From JAVJRN01 sp040218415 (GTDB lineage: Bacteria > Bacteroidota > Bacteroidia > Cytophagales > Cyclobacteriaceae), in contig JAVJRN010000012.1 in NCBI GenBank assembly GCA_040218415.1, positions 1-18,892 on the forward strand: 18,892 nt of DNA, written 5' to 3'. The notes under the pieces were generated by a model. That model was not told the origin of the DNA. It ran no database searches and saw only the letters and a program-made list of their open reading frames with translations. Below are positions 1 to 6,508 of this stretch, one piece after another (within the stretch, counting starts at the first letter, position 1; every line of letters begins with the position of its first letter). Made by a program: the position numbers and the translations under genes.

Positions 1-50
1 CATGGTACTTCAGTATTATTTCTTGTCTTGTATACATACTTATCATTCGA

Positions 51-87
51 GATAAACGTCTTCTTTTTTCGTTTATCAGATTTTTTA
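51..87 (+). terminator. Terminator-like hairpin near the element end
   Basis: GATAAACG (51-58) pairs perfectly with CGTTTATC (70-77) across an 11-nt loop, and the stem is followed by AGATTTTTT (78-86). This fits an intrinsic terminator for a plus-strand gene lying to the left of the window, such as the last gene of the putative IS21-like element. The stem is AT-rich and only 8 bp, so strength is doubtful. Confidence 0.4.
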
Positions 88-135
88 AGTGGTATACTTT
101 TCAAGTGAAATATGGTACACTTTTCAAGTGGTATA
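87..135. repeat. Tandem 17-bp direct repeats (GGTAYACTTTTCAAGTG)
   Basis: GGTATACTTTTCAAGTG at 91-107 and GGTACACTTTTCAAGTG at 114-130 differ at one base and start 23 bp apart. AAGTGGTATA also occurs at 87-96 and 126-135. Each unit contains the inverted pair CACTT/AAGTG. Short repeats of this kind at an element end are typical transposase-binding sites in IS21-like elements. That role is inferred here. Confidence 0.6.
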
Positions 136-140
136 TACAC

Positions 141-653
141 ACCAGCTGGCACCAGCATATGGATATGCGGGTGATATGTGAGTGATTGCCCCCAAGTATG
201 AAGCACTGATACGGCACCTGTTTGTGCTCCTAAAAACTTCGGGTTGTTGGCAACTTTCCGTAAAGTCTCAGCTGTGGCTTTGAATAGCATTTTATAGCAC
301 TCCTGCTGATTGATGTAAAAGGTTTTGTGAAGCTGTGATGGAATGGTAAAGACCATATGAAAATACCTGCACACCGGCAATGTACTTTTCAGCTTATCTA
401 CCCAAATCAATTGCTTGGTGTATTGACATTTGTTACAATGTCTGTTCCTGCACGAGTTATAGGATATCTGCTGATACCCACATTGATCACATCGATCAAC
501 ATGACCCCCCAGAGTTGTCGTTCGACAATTACAGATGGCATTGTATGCTTTCACCTGATCTGCGCATAGTTTATGCTTTTCCAAAAAAGCATCACCATAC
601 TCCCTGAATATAGCTGCTAGATCCAGAAAGTGTCGTTTATTCACCTTTTCCAT
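141..653 (-). pseudogene. IS91-family HUH transposase, 3' part lost by insertion
   Basis: The minus strand encodes 171 recognisable residues from ATG at 653. Residues 41-76 carry the cysteine-rich zinc-binding N-terminal domain typical of IS91 transposases (CNCRTTTLGGH, CDQCGY, SCRNRHCNKCQ). Residues 161-165 are the HUH histidine motif HPHIH, followed by MLVPAG. Family members continue for roughly 200 more residues including the catalytic tyrosine region. Here the frame runs into unrelated repeat-rich DNA at about 140, so the nuclease tyrosine is missing and the gene is dead. Its start lies 1 nt after the stop of the upstream recombinase frame (655-657), which fits a translationally coupled two-gene IS91-type unit. 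No frameshift is needed within the preserved part. Confidence 0.85.
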
Positions 654-654
654 T

Positions 655-1516
655 TCATGGCAGGTCAAATGGACTTTGTACTGATGGGTCGATCTTAGCC
701 ACATGTAGATACACCATCGTAGATCGCAGTGAGGTGTGGCCAAGAAGTCTTTGAATTAACTTTAGGTTGGCTCGCGGACGGCTAGTCCCTGCTCTAGCAT
801 ATGTGTAGCAAAACTATGGCGTAGGGTATGGATATGAACATTCTTTTTGATACCTACTTTCTTGGCTGCTCCTTTGATAATGTTAGTAATAGAGCTGGCC
901 GAATATGTTTCCCCAGGCTTACCGCCTCCTTCAAAAACGTATTTGATCGGTTTTGGGAAGTGGGTTTTGTAATATTGCCTTAGTAGCTCCAGAGCTTTAG
1001 ATGATAATAAAACGTCTCTAGATTTGTTGCCTTTCCCCAGGTTGACCCGAATAAACATCCTTTTGGAGTCAATATCCTTGATTTGTAAGTTGATTAATTC
1101 GTCACGTCGCATACCCGATGAATACAGCAAGGCTATGATCGCTTTATGCTTAGGATTCGAAGTAAATTCTACCATTTCCTGGATTTCCTCTTTGGTAAGA
1201 ACCTCCGGTATTTGATATTCCCTTCTTGGCATTTTGATCTTGACATAATCAACCCAGGATTTGTCCAATACATCCTTATAAAGAATTTTTAAAGCACTGA
1301 TGGTTTGTTTAATGTAGGATACAGATAGCCCTCGACGATGGATAGCATCATACAAGTATTCTTTCAACTCCTCTGTGGTGACTTCATCTGGCGATTTACC
1401 AGTATGCTTAGACAATGCTACAAGCATTCCCAAATAACTTTTGATTGTTCTGGGACTGTAATTGCGAAAGGTAAGTTCGCGAATAAAAAGCTGACTTAAT
1501 TTTTCTTTTTTTTCAT
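655..1516 (-). pseudogene. Tyrosine recombinase of the IS91-type unit, frameshifted
   Basis: A phage-integrase-type recombinase. The long open part (ATG at 1433 to TAA at 762-764) carries the first catalytic box (SSGMRRDEL), the lysine hairpin (GKGNKSR) and HTLRHSFATH, but stops before the last box. The missing end is intact in another frame: ANLKLIQRLLGHTSLRSTM followed by VYLHV, ending at 655-657, with the second histidine and the nucleophile tyrosine. Removing the 14 nt at 772-785 would restore the family spacing (EQG + ANLKLIQR + LLGH). The N-terminus is also odd. Homology-like sequence (FRNYSPRTIKSYLG) continues upstream of 1433, and the only ATG (1514-1516) is out of frame by one base in an A8 run (1506-1513). 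One extra A would give MKKKEKLSQLFIREL. Two lesions argue for a pseudogene. Confidence 0.8.
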
Positions 1517-1565
1517 AATACTTAAAGGTTTATTTAAACATTCCTTTAAGGTACAAAATCAGCCA

Positions 1566-1599
1566 AACTACCGACGAAAGGAGGTTTCGTTCAACAACT
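1566..1599 (+). repeat. Two-block intergenic motif, copy 1
   Basis: AACTACCGACG (1566-1576) and TCAACAACT (1591-1599) are both identical to blocks at 5139-5149 and 5166-5174. The 14-nt middle differs, but here it helps form a hairpin: ACGAAA (1574-1579), loop GGAGG, TTTCGT (1585-1590). Conserved flanks around a variable folded centre suggest a dispersed repeat or recombination site. I do not recognise the family. Confidence 0.5.
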
Positions 1600-1628
1600 A
1601 GTTAACCGCAACTCGTTGCGGTTAACTA
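1599..1628. repeat. Perfect inverted repeat, 14-bp arms, 2-bp centre
   Basis: TAGTTAACCGCAAC (1599-1612) is followed by TC and then GTTGCGGTTAACTA (1615-1628), its exact reverse complement. There is no T-run on either side, so a terminator is unlikely. The site lies upstream of the dead recombinase and touches the motif copy at 1566-1599. A role as element terminus, recombinase site or DNA-binding operator is possible, but none is shown by the sequence. Confidence 0.7.
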
Positions 1629-1769
1629 ACTTATATTAATCCAAATCTAATGGATTTTAAACCTTAGACAGCTATACGTGTTTAAATTTCTGTGGGGCAA
1701 CTAGACTTGTGAGAGAATAGCGCAGAGCTTCAATAAGCTCGAACGTAGGTTACTTGCTATTTTTAGAAA
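1629..1769. other. Intergenic stretch with one short hairpin
   Basis: No gene was found here. The only structure seen is GAGCTT (1725-1730), loop CAAT, AAGCTC (1735-1740), a 6-bp perfect hairpin without a T-run. The stretch separates the mobile-element remnants from the GIY-YIG remnant. Confidence 0.4.
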
Positions 1770-1847
1770 ATGGAAAAAGGTGGCGGTATCTATTTTTTGA
1801 CGAGTAAAACTCATTCGACTCTTTATGTAGGCGCGACATCTGACTGA
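1770..1847 (+). pseudogene. N-terminal remnant of a GIY-YIG nuclease
   Basis: A 25-codon frame starting at ATG 1770 reads MEKGGGIYFLTSKTHSTLYV then GATSD, and ends in TGA at 1845-1847. This matches the first strand-turn-strand of small GIY-YIG (UPF0213/YhbQ-type) proteins, whose N-terminus is of the form xKGGxIYILTNKxxTxLYVGVTSD and which normally run to about 85-100 residues. Here YVG corresponds to the YIG half of the signature. The usual continuation (a DL-x-RI-x-EH-type helix) is absent in all three plus frames up to 1900, so the gene is broken off. Only the first quarter survives. These genes are frequent in Bacteroidota genomic islands. Confidence 0.65.
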
Positions 1848-1901
1848 TTTTTTTATGACCCCTTTTTGAAAGTTGATTTTGTAAACGGAAGACTAAAGGG
1901 A

Positions 1902-2921
1902 CTATTGATTCTCTTCTTTAACTGAAGACTTATGAAAAGGGTTGGCTTTTTTGCCAGTTTCAATAATGGTATCCCCGATCTTAGATCCTGCATTTTTGAC
2001 TCCTTCCCATGTGTTTTTCAAAGTGTCAACCCCGGCCTTTTTGGTTGCCGAAATGATAGAGCCAACAATCTGCCCGGATGAGTCCGAGATAACTTGCTTC
2101 AATTGCCTTGCAGCATCTTTCATCGCCTTAGATTTTAGCTGCTTTCTTGACAAAAAAGTAGGGGAAGCACAATAGCTGCAAGCGATATTTCCCACACGTA
2201 ATGTAAGAAATGAATTCGTTGCTCCTTGTAATAATGAATCCATGATCATATGGGCTGTAGGCCCAATGACAGGTATCGATTTGCCCGCAGCATTTTTGAA
2301 GAATGACTTAATTACCGGTTCAAGCTGCTGAGTGATATAAATTTCTTCTAATTCGGCAGCTAGAAATGAAGCCGCCCCAACATTGGCATACAGATAGGTC
2401 AGTTGACGCAAAGAAGGCCTTTGATAGTATATATGGGCAATTTTCCAGATCATTGTCGACTGTGTTGCCAAAATTGTGAGCGCGTCTAGTTTGCCATTTT
2501 GAGAAACTGAAGTTGTGAGGAAAACAGCATTGGACGTAGAAAAAATAACTTTATTCGCTTCTGTTTTAAGCGTTTCAATAGCCAAGGGTAAAGAAGCTAT
2601 GTCTTTCGGAACCGCGTTTTTATCCAATAAGACTTTGTTGCGTTTAAGCCGTGAAAGTAATCTTTTTTGATAGGCTGGCTCCTCATCGATCGTTTTCGGA
2701 AGGGTCAAAGGTCCGGGAAGCTTCACAAACAAAATTAACGGCCAAAATAAGAGCCCCGCAATAGTGAGGGTTAAAATTAAAAGAGCAAATAAGGCCAAAC
2801 TACGATCGTACTCTTTCAACAAGAGGTAGACGCCCGAAACCTGATTGATTATAAAAAGTAAAAAAGAGAGACAGATAAGGATCGCAATCGGGAACAGGAG
2901 TCGCTTAAAAGATTGAATCAT
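1902..2921 (-). CDS. DUF697/YcjF-like membrane protein
   Basis: This 339-residue inner-membrane protein has two N-terminal hydrophobic helices (about 9-34 and 42-66), a basic cytoplasmic linker, and a central domain (about 95-270). The central domain resembles DUF697/YcjF, with a hydrophobic alpha-helical stretch around AVFLTTSVSQNGKLDALTIL and a downstream ANVGAASFLAAELEEI segment. The C-terminal tail is lysine-rich and polar. DUF697 proteins are often linked to membrane stress or to small GTPases, but no biochemical role is established and I assign none. Its ATG overlaps the stop of the upstream gene (ATGA, 2918-2921), so the two are very likely co-translated. The family call is from sequence memory. 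Confidence 0.7.
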   Translation of the reverse strand: MIQSFKRLLFPIAILICLSFLLFIINQVSGVYLLLKEYDRSLALFALLILTLTIAGLLFWPLILFVKLPGPLTLPKTIDEEPAYQKRLLSRLKRNKVLLDKNAVPKDIASLPLAIETLKTEANKVIFSTSNAVFLTTSVSQNGKLDALTILATQSTMIWKIAHIYYQRPSLRQLTYLYANVGAASFLAAELEEIYITQQLEPVIKSFFKNAAGKSIPVIGPTAHMIMDSLLQGATNSFLTLRVGNIACSYCASPTFLSRKQLKSKAMKDAARQLKQVISDSSGQIVGSIISATKKAGVDTLKNTWEGVKNAGSKIGDTIIETGKKANPFHKSSVKEENQ

Positions 2922-3538
2922 TTTGTGCTTTTCTCATTGAGTTGCGCCAAAGTAGTATCGTCCATGCGGATATAAAATGTCGCAAAATCTCTGCTCACTT
3001 TTACTTCCGTGCAATATCCCTGGCTATAAGTATATTCATTTTCCCCATCTGGAGACCTTAACAAATAGCGATTCTCCCCAATTTTTTCTATATGTAAATA
3101 GTAACCGAAGTATTCTGAAAATACCGCTTTTCCGTCAAAAGGTTCTTCGTGGTAGATTCTTGATACCGAATATTCAATTTTTTTATCGTTTAAGTGATTG
3201 GGCGTGCCGTCAAGGAATAGCAGGTAGCCAGTTTCATTTTTCTCAATAGAAGTTTCCTTTTGGGAAGCATCATTCAACGAGTTTTTCCCTTTCCCACTGA
3301 TTAAAATACCATTGGAGAAAGTTTCTTCCAAGTCGTACTGTACGCTGAAAGAGAATAACACTTTAAACTCTACGCGGTTTTTCAAGGTATAAGTGACACG
3401 GTCTTTGTCGACTATTTTTTTTGCGTCGAGACTACCAATGATTTTGTCTCCTTTAACTATTTCATAGCGTAGATTTTGTCCATGAGCAGACCAAAGGAGG
3501 ATTTGAAACAAGAATATAAGAATCGTGACTCTTCTCAA
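2918..3538 (-). CDS. Secreted DUF6134-like protein, TTG start
   Basis: A 206-residue protein with a clear Sec signal peptide (basic MRR, hydrophobic core, cleavage near AHG-Q at residue 20-21). The mature part begins LRYEIVKGDKIIGSL and is beta-rich, like periplasmic DUF6134-type proteins of Bacteroidota, which commonly start with YxVxxxGxxIGxL. Function is unknown. The only usable start in the frame is TTG at 3536-3538. An in-frame TAA lies 15 nt upstream and no ATG or GTG precedes the signal peptide. The gene overlaps the DUF697-like gene by 4 nt and is divergent from the hydrolase-OsmC gene, with about 126 nt between the two starts where both promoters must lie. I could not identify a convincing -33/-7 pair there. 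Confidence 0.7.
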   Translation of the reverse strand: MRRVTILIFLFQILLWSAHGQNLRYEIVKGDKIIGSLDAKKIVDKDRVTYTLKNRVEFKVLFSFSVQYDLEETFSNGILISGKGKNSLNDASQKETSIEKNETGYLLFLDGTPNHLNDKKIEYSVSRIYHEEPFDGKAVFSEYFGYYLHIEKIGENRYLLRSPDGENEYTYSQGYCTEVKVSRDFATFYIRMDDTTLAQLNEKSTK

Positions 3539-3664
3539 ATTATTAAATGTTTATCTTATTGACGCAATAGAAACAAAATGGTTGGTAGCTGTAAAGTGAA
3601 CAATCATTTTAGAATTTATATAATTTCTAAACGAAAGAAACAGCCATCTCTTAATAAATCCATA

Positions 3665-4873
3665 ATGAAATCTGAAAAAGTAAGTTTTCTAAACAGTACT
3701 GGACAAAAACTTTCAGGCAAGCTTGATTTTCCACTGGCCAGCACTCCCAAGGCATTTGCCATTTTTGCTCACTGCTTTACATGTTCCAAAAATTTGAAAG
3801 CGGTGGACAATATCAGCGACGCTTTGACCAAAAATGATATCGCAGTTTTGCGGTTTGACTTTACTGGTCTTGGGCAAAGTAAAGGAGATTTTGCTGATAC
3901 TAATTTCTCTTCAAATTTGGCAGATTTACAAAAGGCCTATGACTTTTTGGAAGAAGAATTTACGGCTCCCCAGATAATTATTGGTCATTCCCTTGGAGGT
4001 GCCGCAGTGATTCATGCGGCAGGTAACATGCAAAATATTAAAGCTGTAGTAACCATTGGCGCTCCATCGGATCCTCTACATGTCAAGCATTTGCTGAGCG
4101 AAGGCGAAGAGGAAATCTTGGCAAAAGGAGAAGCAAATGTGAACATTGGTGGGAGAAATTTTAAGATTAAAAAGCAGTTTATCGATGATTTGGAAAAAAA
4201 CGACGCGAAAAACGTGATCTCTGAATTGGACAGGGCTTTGTTGGTCATGCATTCTCCTCAGGATGAAATTGTAGGCATACAAAATGCGGAGGAGATTTAT
4301 TTGGCTGCTAGACATCCAAAAAGCTTTGTTACCCTTGATGGGGCAGATCATTTATTAAAAAGAAAAGAAGATTCACTGTACGTCGGTCATATCATCGGAC
4401 CGTGGGCTTCTCGCTATATTGAAGCGCAAGAAAGAGAGGAAATTCCCCCAGAAGGTGAAGTTTGGGCCAGAATAGGTGCCAAAGGGTTTTTGACAGAAAT
4501 AACTGCTGGAGAGCACAATTTGATCGCAGATGAGCCGGAAAGCAGTGGAGGCACAGATTTTGGCCCTTCGCCATATGGTTATCTACTTTCTGCCTTAGGC
4601 GCTTGTACAGCGATGACACTTAGGATGTACGCGGACCATAAAAAAATGGATCTGACTGAAGTAAAAGTCAAGTTGACCCACGATAAAGTGCACCTCGAAG
4701 ATGGAGAGCAATCCGAAAACAGCAAAGGAAAAATTGACCAAATAAAACGCCTTATCAAACTGGAAGGAAACTTAACCGAAGGCGAGCGCAAAAGGCTCAT
4801 CGAAATTGCCGATAGATGTCCTGTGCATAAAACAATAGAAGGCAAGCCGCAAATAATTACGAAAGAAGTGTGA
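3665..4873 (+). CDS. Bifunctional alpha/beta hydrolase-OsmC family protein
   Basis: This 402-residue fusion has residues 1-250 as an alpha/beta hydrolase with nucleophile elbow GHSLGG (Ser109), an acid at Asp200 (SPQDEIV) and His229 (GADHLL) as a complete catalytic triad. Residues about 265-402 form an OsmC-like domain with the two family cysteines, Cys314 (LGACTAMT) and Cys385 (DRCPVHKT), which in OsmC/Ohr proteins reduce organic hydroperoxides. The fusion is a known architecture of about 400 residues. I therefore chose the ATG at 3665 rather than the earlier in-frame ATG at 3578, which would add 29 basic residues outside the fold. The substrate of the hydrolase half is unknown; a link to detoxifying oxidised or acylated compounds is only inferred. 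It is cytoplasmic, with no signal peptide. Confidence 0.9.
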   Translation: MKSEKVSFLNSTGQKLSGKLDFPLASTPKAFAIFAHCFTCSKNLKAVDNISDALTKNDIAVLRFDFTGLGQSKGDFADTNFSSNLADLQKAYDFLEEEFTAPQIIIGHSLGGAAVIHAAGNMQNIKAVVTIGAPSDPLHVKHLLSEGEEEILAKGEANVNIGGRNFKIKKQFIDDLEKNDAKNVISELDRALLVMHSPQDEIVGIQNAEEIYLAARHPKSFVTLDGADHLLKRKEDSLYVGHIIGPWASRYIEAQEREEIPPEGEVWARIGAKGFLTEITAGEHNLIADEPESSGGTDFGPSPYGYLLSALGACTAMTLRMYADHKKMDLTEVKVKLTHDKVHLEDGEQSENSKGKIDQIKRLIKLEGNLTEGERKRLIEIADRCPVHKTIEGKPQIITKEV

Positions 4874-4890
4874 GGCCTGCTTGAAACCTT

Positions 4891-5031
4891 ATGAAACACT
4901 TGATCTTAATTGTTGGAGCGCTCATTCTGTTCGGTTGTTATTCGCATCAAGAAACATTTTCGAAGATCAATAAATGCGCTACAGCAATTTGTATGATATC
5001 ATGCTTTTTTGATCATAGACAAGGATTTTAA
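4891..5031 (+). CDS. Possible 46-residue lipoprotein
   Basis: A short frame 17 nt after the hydrolase-OsmC stop begins MKHLILIVGALILFGCYSHQ, a good lipoprotein signal with lipobox LFGC (Cys16). The 30 residues behind it are rich in Cys (29, 34, 38) and Phe and show no known domain. It may be a real tiny lipoprotein or the intact signal peptide of a degraded larger gene. Against it, the minus strand of the same segment (4979-5068) also reads in a coding-like way (SFGEGYRNLKILVYDQ) between two stops, so one of the two readings is likely to be chance. Confidence 0.4.
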   Translation: MKHLILIVGALILFGCYSHQETFSKINKCATAICMISCFFDHRQGF

Positions 5032-5228
5032 GGTTTCGGTAACCCTCGCCAAAACTGTGTTTCGGCTAATTGAGAACTAAGAAAATAATCGCCGGGAACA
5101 TAGCTTTGGCTATTTTGGGACTAAAACACTATCTTCACAACTACCGACGCTAAGCGCAGTTGTGCTCAACAACTTCTTGTTTCCAACCAATTCATAGAGT
5201 TGCGCGTCTTGAGTAAAACCTTTAGCCA
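5032..5228. other. Intergenic region before the lipoprotein operon
   Basis: No plus-strand gene was found. The region holds a small inverted repeat TAGC-TTTG-GCTA (5101-5112) and the second copy of the two-block motif (5139-5174). The promoter of the 5229 operon should be here, but no clear TAnnTTTG box was found. The minus strand has a short coding-like frame interrupted by TAG (see the 46-residue lipoprotein entry). Confidence 0.4.
5139..5174 (+). repeat. Two-block intergenic motif, copy 2
   Basis: AACTACCGACG (5139-5149) and TCAACAACT (5166-5174) repeat the blocks of 1566-1599. The centre here is 16 nt and different. It also folds: ACAACT (5137-5142) pairs with AGTTGT (5158-5163), enclosing CGC-TAA-GCG. 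The folded but sequence-divergent centre between fixed flanks is shared by both copies. Confidence 0.5.
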
Positions 5229-5765
5229 ATGCGTCTATTATTTGTCCTTTTCGTTTTCGGAACGCTTTTTCTCATCAATTGTGAACCATCACTGCCAGAA
5301 TTTCCCAATGAAACTATTCCTGGCATGCGCCCTATTTATGCGAGTGAATTTGACTTCACCATAAAACAGGAATCACGTGATAGCATTTACAATGTTGGCA
5401 AAATCTTCGTGTATGGCGATTATCTTTTGGTCAATGATATCACCGATGGAATCCATGTCATTGATAATCAAGATCCTGCTAAACCAAAGAAACTTTATTT
5501 TATCAGTATCCCCGGAAATACCGACTTGTCAGTAAAGGATAACCTTCTGTACGCAGATAATCATACTGACTTGGTTGTTTTAAGTATCGATGAATCTGGC
5601 TTTGAACTCAAGCATCGAGTAGAACAAGTTTTTCTGGAAGAAGGAAATGAAGAGTTTCCTCCGCGGAGGGATGTCTATTTTGAATGTCCCGACCCTACGA
5701 AAGGAAAGGTTCTAGGCTGGCGCTCTACGTTGATTGATTCTCCACAATGCTATAAAAACAGATAA
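5229..5765 (+). CDS. LVIVD-repeat-type lipoprotein, first of trio
   Basis: A 178-residue protein with a lipoprotein signal (hydrophobic core, lipobox LINC, Cys18), so it should be lipidated and processed by LspA. The middle (about 55-125) has beta-propeller-like units of the LVIVD type (VYGDYLLVNDITDGIHVID, then a PAKPKKLYFISIPG turn, then LLYADNHTDLVVLSID). This is too short for a full propeller, at about two blades. The C-terminus has two cysteines framing a tryptophan (FECPDP and SPQCYKNR), possibly a disulfide. The stop shares one base with the next start (5763-5767), indicating tight coupling. Molecular function is unknown. Confidence 0.75.
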   Translation: MRLLFVLFVFGTLFLINCEPSLPEFPNETIPGMRPIYASEFDFTIKQESRDSIYNVGKIFVYGDYLLVNDITDGIHVIDNQDPAKPKKLYFISIPGNTDLSVKDNLLYADNHTDLVVLSIDESGFELKHRVEQVFLEEGNEEFPPRRDVYFECPDPTKGKVLGWRSTLIDSPQCYKNR

Positions 5766-6508
5766 TGAAAAAGCTATATTCTTTACTCCTTCTCCTTTTT
5801 TTGGTGTCTTGCGGAGCTGACAGTGATAGTGTCTCTCTCGGACCGGGAAATGGCGTGACCAGTATTGCTGGTTCCACTTCCGGATTTACGATCATCAATG
5901 ATCACTTATACGTGTTGTCAACGAATTCTTTAAAAGTGCTGGATATTTCGGACGCTCAATTGGCACCAGTACTGGTCAACCAAATGGAAGTACCCGCTAA
6001 TTTGGAAACTATATTTCGAAAAGGTCAGAATCTTTTTTTAGGTGCAGACAATGGTGTTTATATCTACGATGTATCACTCCCTGAAAAACCAGCCTATATT
6101 TCAAGATATCAACATCAAACAGGCTGTGACCCTGTAGTCGCAAACGATAAGTTTGCTTATGTAACCATCAGAGATGGTAATGCGTGTGGACGAAATAGCA
6201 TCAACCAATTGATTACATTAGATATTTCAGACGTGACAAACCCCGTCAATAAGTCTGTTATTAATATGATTCGCCCTCGAGGTTTAGGTTTTTTTCAAGG
6301 AGACTTATACGTTGGAGAGGGTATTTACGGCCTGAAGAAATTTGATCTTTCCGAAGGGTTTGATCCAAAACTTGATACGTTTTACACAGCCATTCCTGCC
6401 AATGACCTGATAGGTCTTACCAACTCTTTGCTGATCACTTCCAACTCTGGAATAACTCAATACACGAAGGACGGAGAAGCATTACAACTTATAAGTAGAT
6501 TCCGATGA
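5765..6508 (+). CDS. LVIVD-repeat beta-propeller lipoprotein
   Basis: A 247-residue protein with lipobox LVSC (Cys16) after a leucine-rich signal. Repeated units with a strand followed by DIS-D/P turns recur about every 45 residues: LKVLDISDAQLAPV, VYIYDVSLPEKPAY, LITLDISDVTNPVN and KKFDLSEGFDP. This is the pattern of LVIVD-repeat proteins, which are predicted surface or periplasmic propellers. About four to five blades fit in this length. It is related in design to the protein before it. The ATG of the next gene overlaps its stop (ATGA, 6505-6508). The binding partner is unknown. An outer-membrane location is inferred from the lipid anchor and the barrel neighbour. Confidence 0.8.
   Translation: MKKLYSLLLLLFLVSCGADSDSVSLGPGNGVTSIAGSTSGFTIINDHLYVLSTNSLKVLDISDAQLAPVLVNQMEVPANLETIFRKGQNLFLGADNGVYIYDVSLPEKPAYISRYQHQTGCDPVVANDKFAYVTIRDGNACGRNSINQLITLDISDVTNPVNKSVINMIRPRGLGFFQGDLYVGEGIYGLKKFDLSEGFDPKLDTFYTAIPANDLIGLTNSLLITSNSGITQYTKDGEALQLISRFR

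Larger units (their letters stand above)
1..139. mobile_element. Probable terminus of an IS21-like element, body off the left edge
   Basis: The IS91 transposase reading frame (minus strand) matches its family up to codon 171 and then turns into AT-rich sequence with direct repeats. The junction is at about 139/140, where the foreign sequence read inward begins with TG (TGTATATACC on the minus strand). Inside lie two near-identical 17-bp repeats and three copies of AAGTGGTA. Multiple short terminal repeats and TG/CA ends are known for IS21-family elements, and I remember similar ends from Bacteroidota. The istA and istB genes are not in the window, so the family call is an inference. It could instead be a rearrangement breakpoint. 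Confidence 0.45.
140..1628 (-). mobile_element. IS91-type element remnant (recombinase + HUH transposase)
   Basis: A tyrosine recombinase gene followed at 1 nt by an IS91 transposase gene is the known layout of one IS91 subgroup that carries an extra recombinase ORF. The transposase end of the element is lost to the insertion at 139/140. The recombinase-side boundary is unknown. I place it tentatively at the perfect palindrome 1599-1628, about 85 bp upstream of the recombinase start, because IS91 ends contain palindromes. The boundary is a guess and the gene content is well supported. Confidence 0.45.

Noticed and set aside
583..588. Apparent frameshift in the IS91 transposase at a T-run
   Set aside because: The run has six bases, not seven; with the right count the frame is continuous from 653 to 141.
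357..607. Two plus-strand frames of 70 and 75 codons
   Set aside because: Antisense to the IS91 zinc-binding domain, which is clearly the coding strand.
1725..1740. Short hairpin as a tRNA or terminator
   Set aside because: No cloverleaf arms or CCA-type acceptor pairing around it, and no T-run after it.
3578..3664. Upstream in-frame ATG for the hydrolase-OsmC gene
   Set aside because: It adds 29 basic, non-homologous residues; the ATG at 3665 gives the usual family length of about 400.
4579..4899. 106-codon minus-strand frame
   Set aside because: Antisense to the OsmC domain with its conserved cysteines; no family match.
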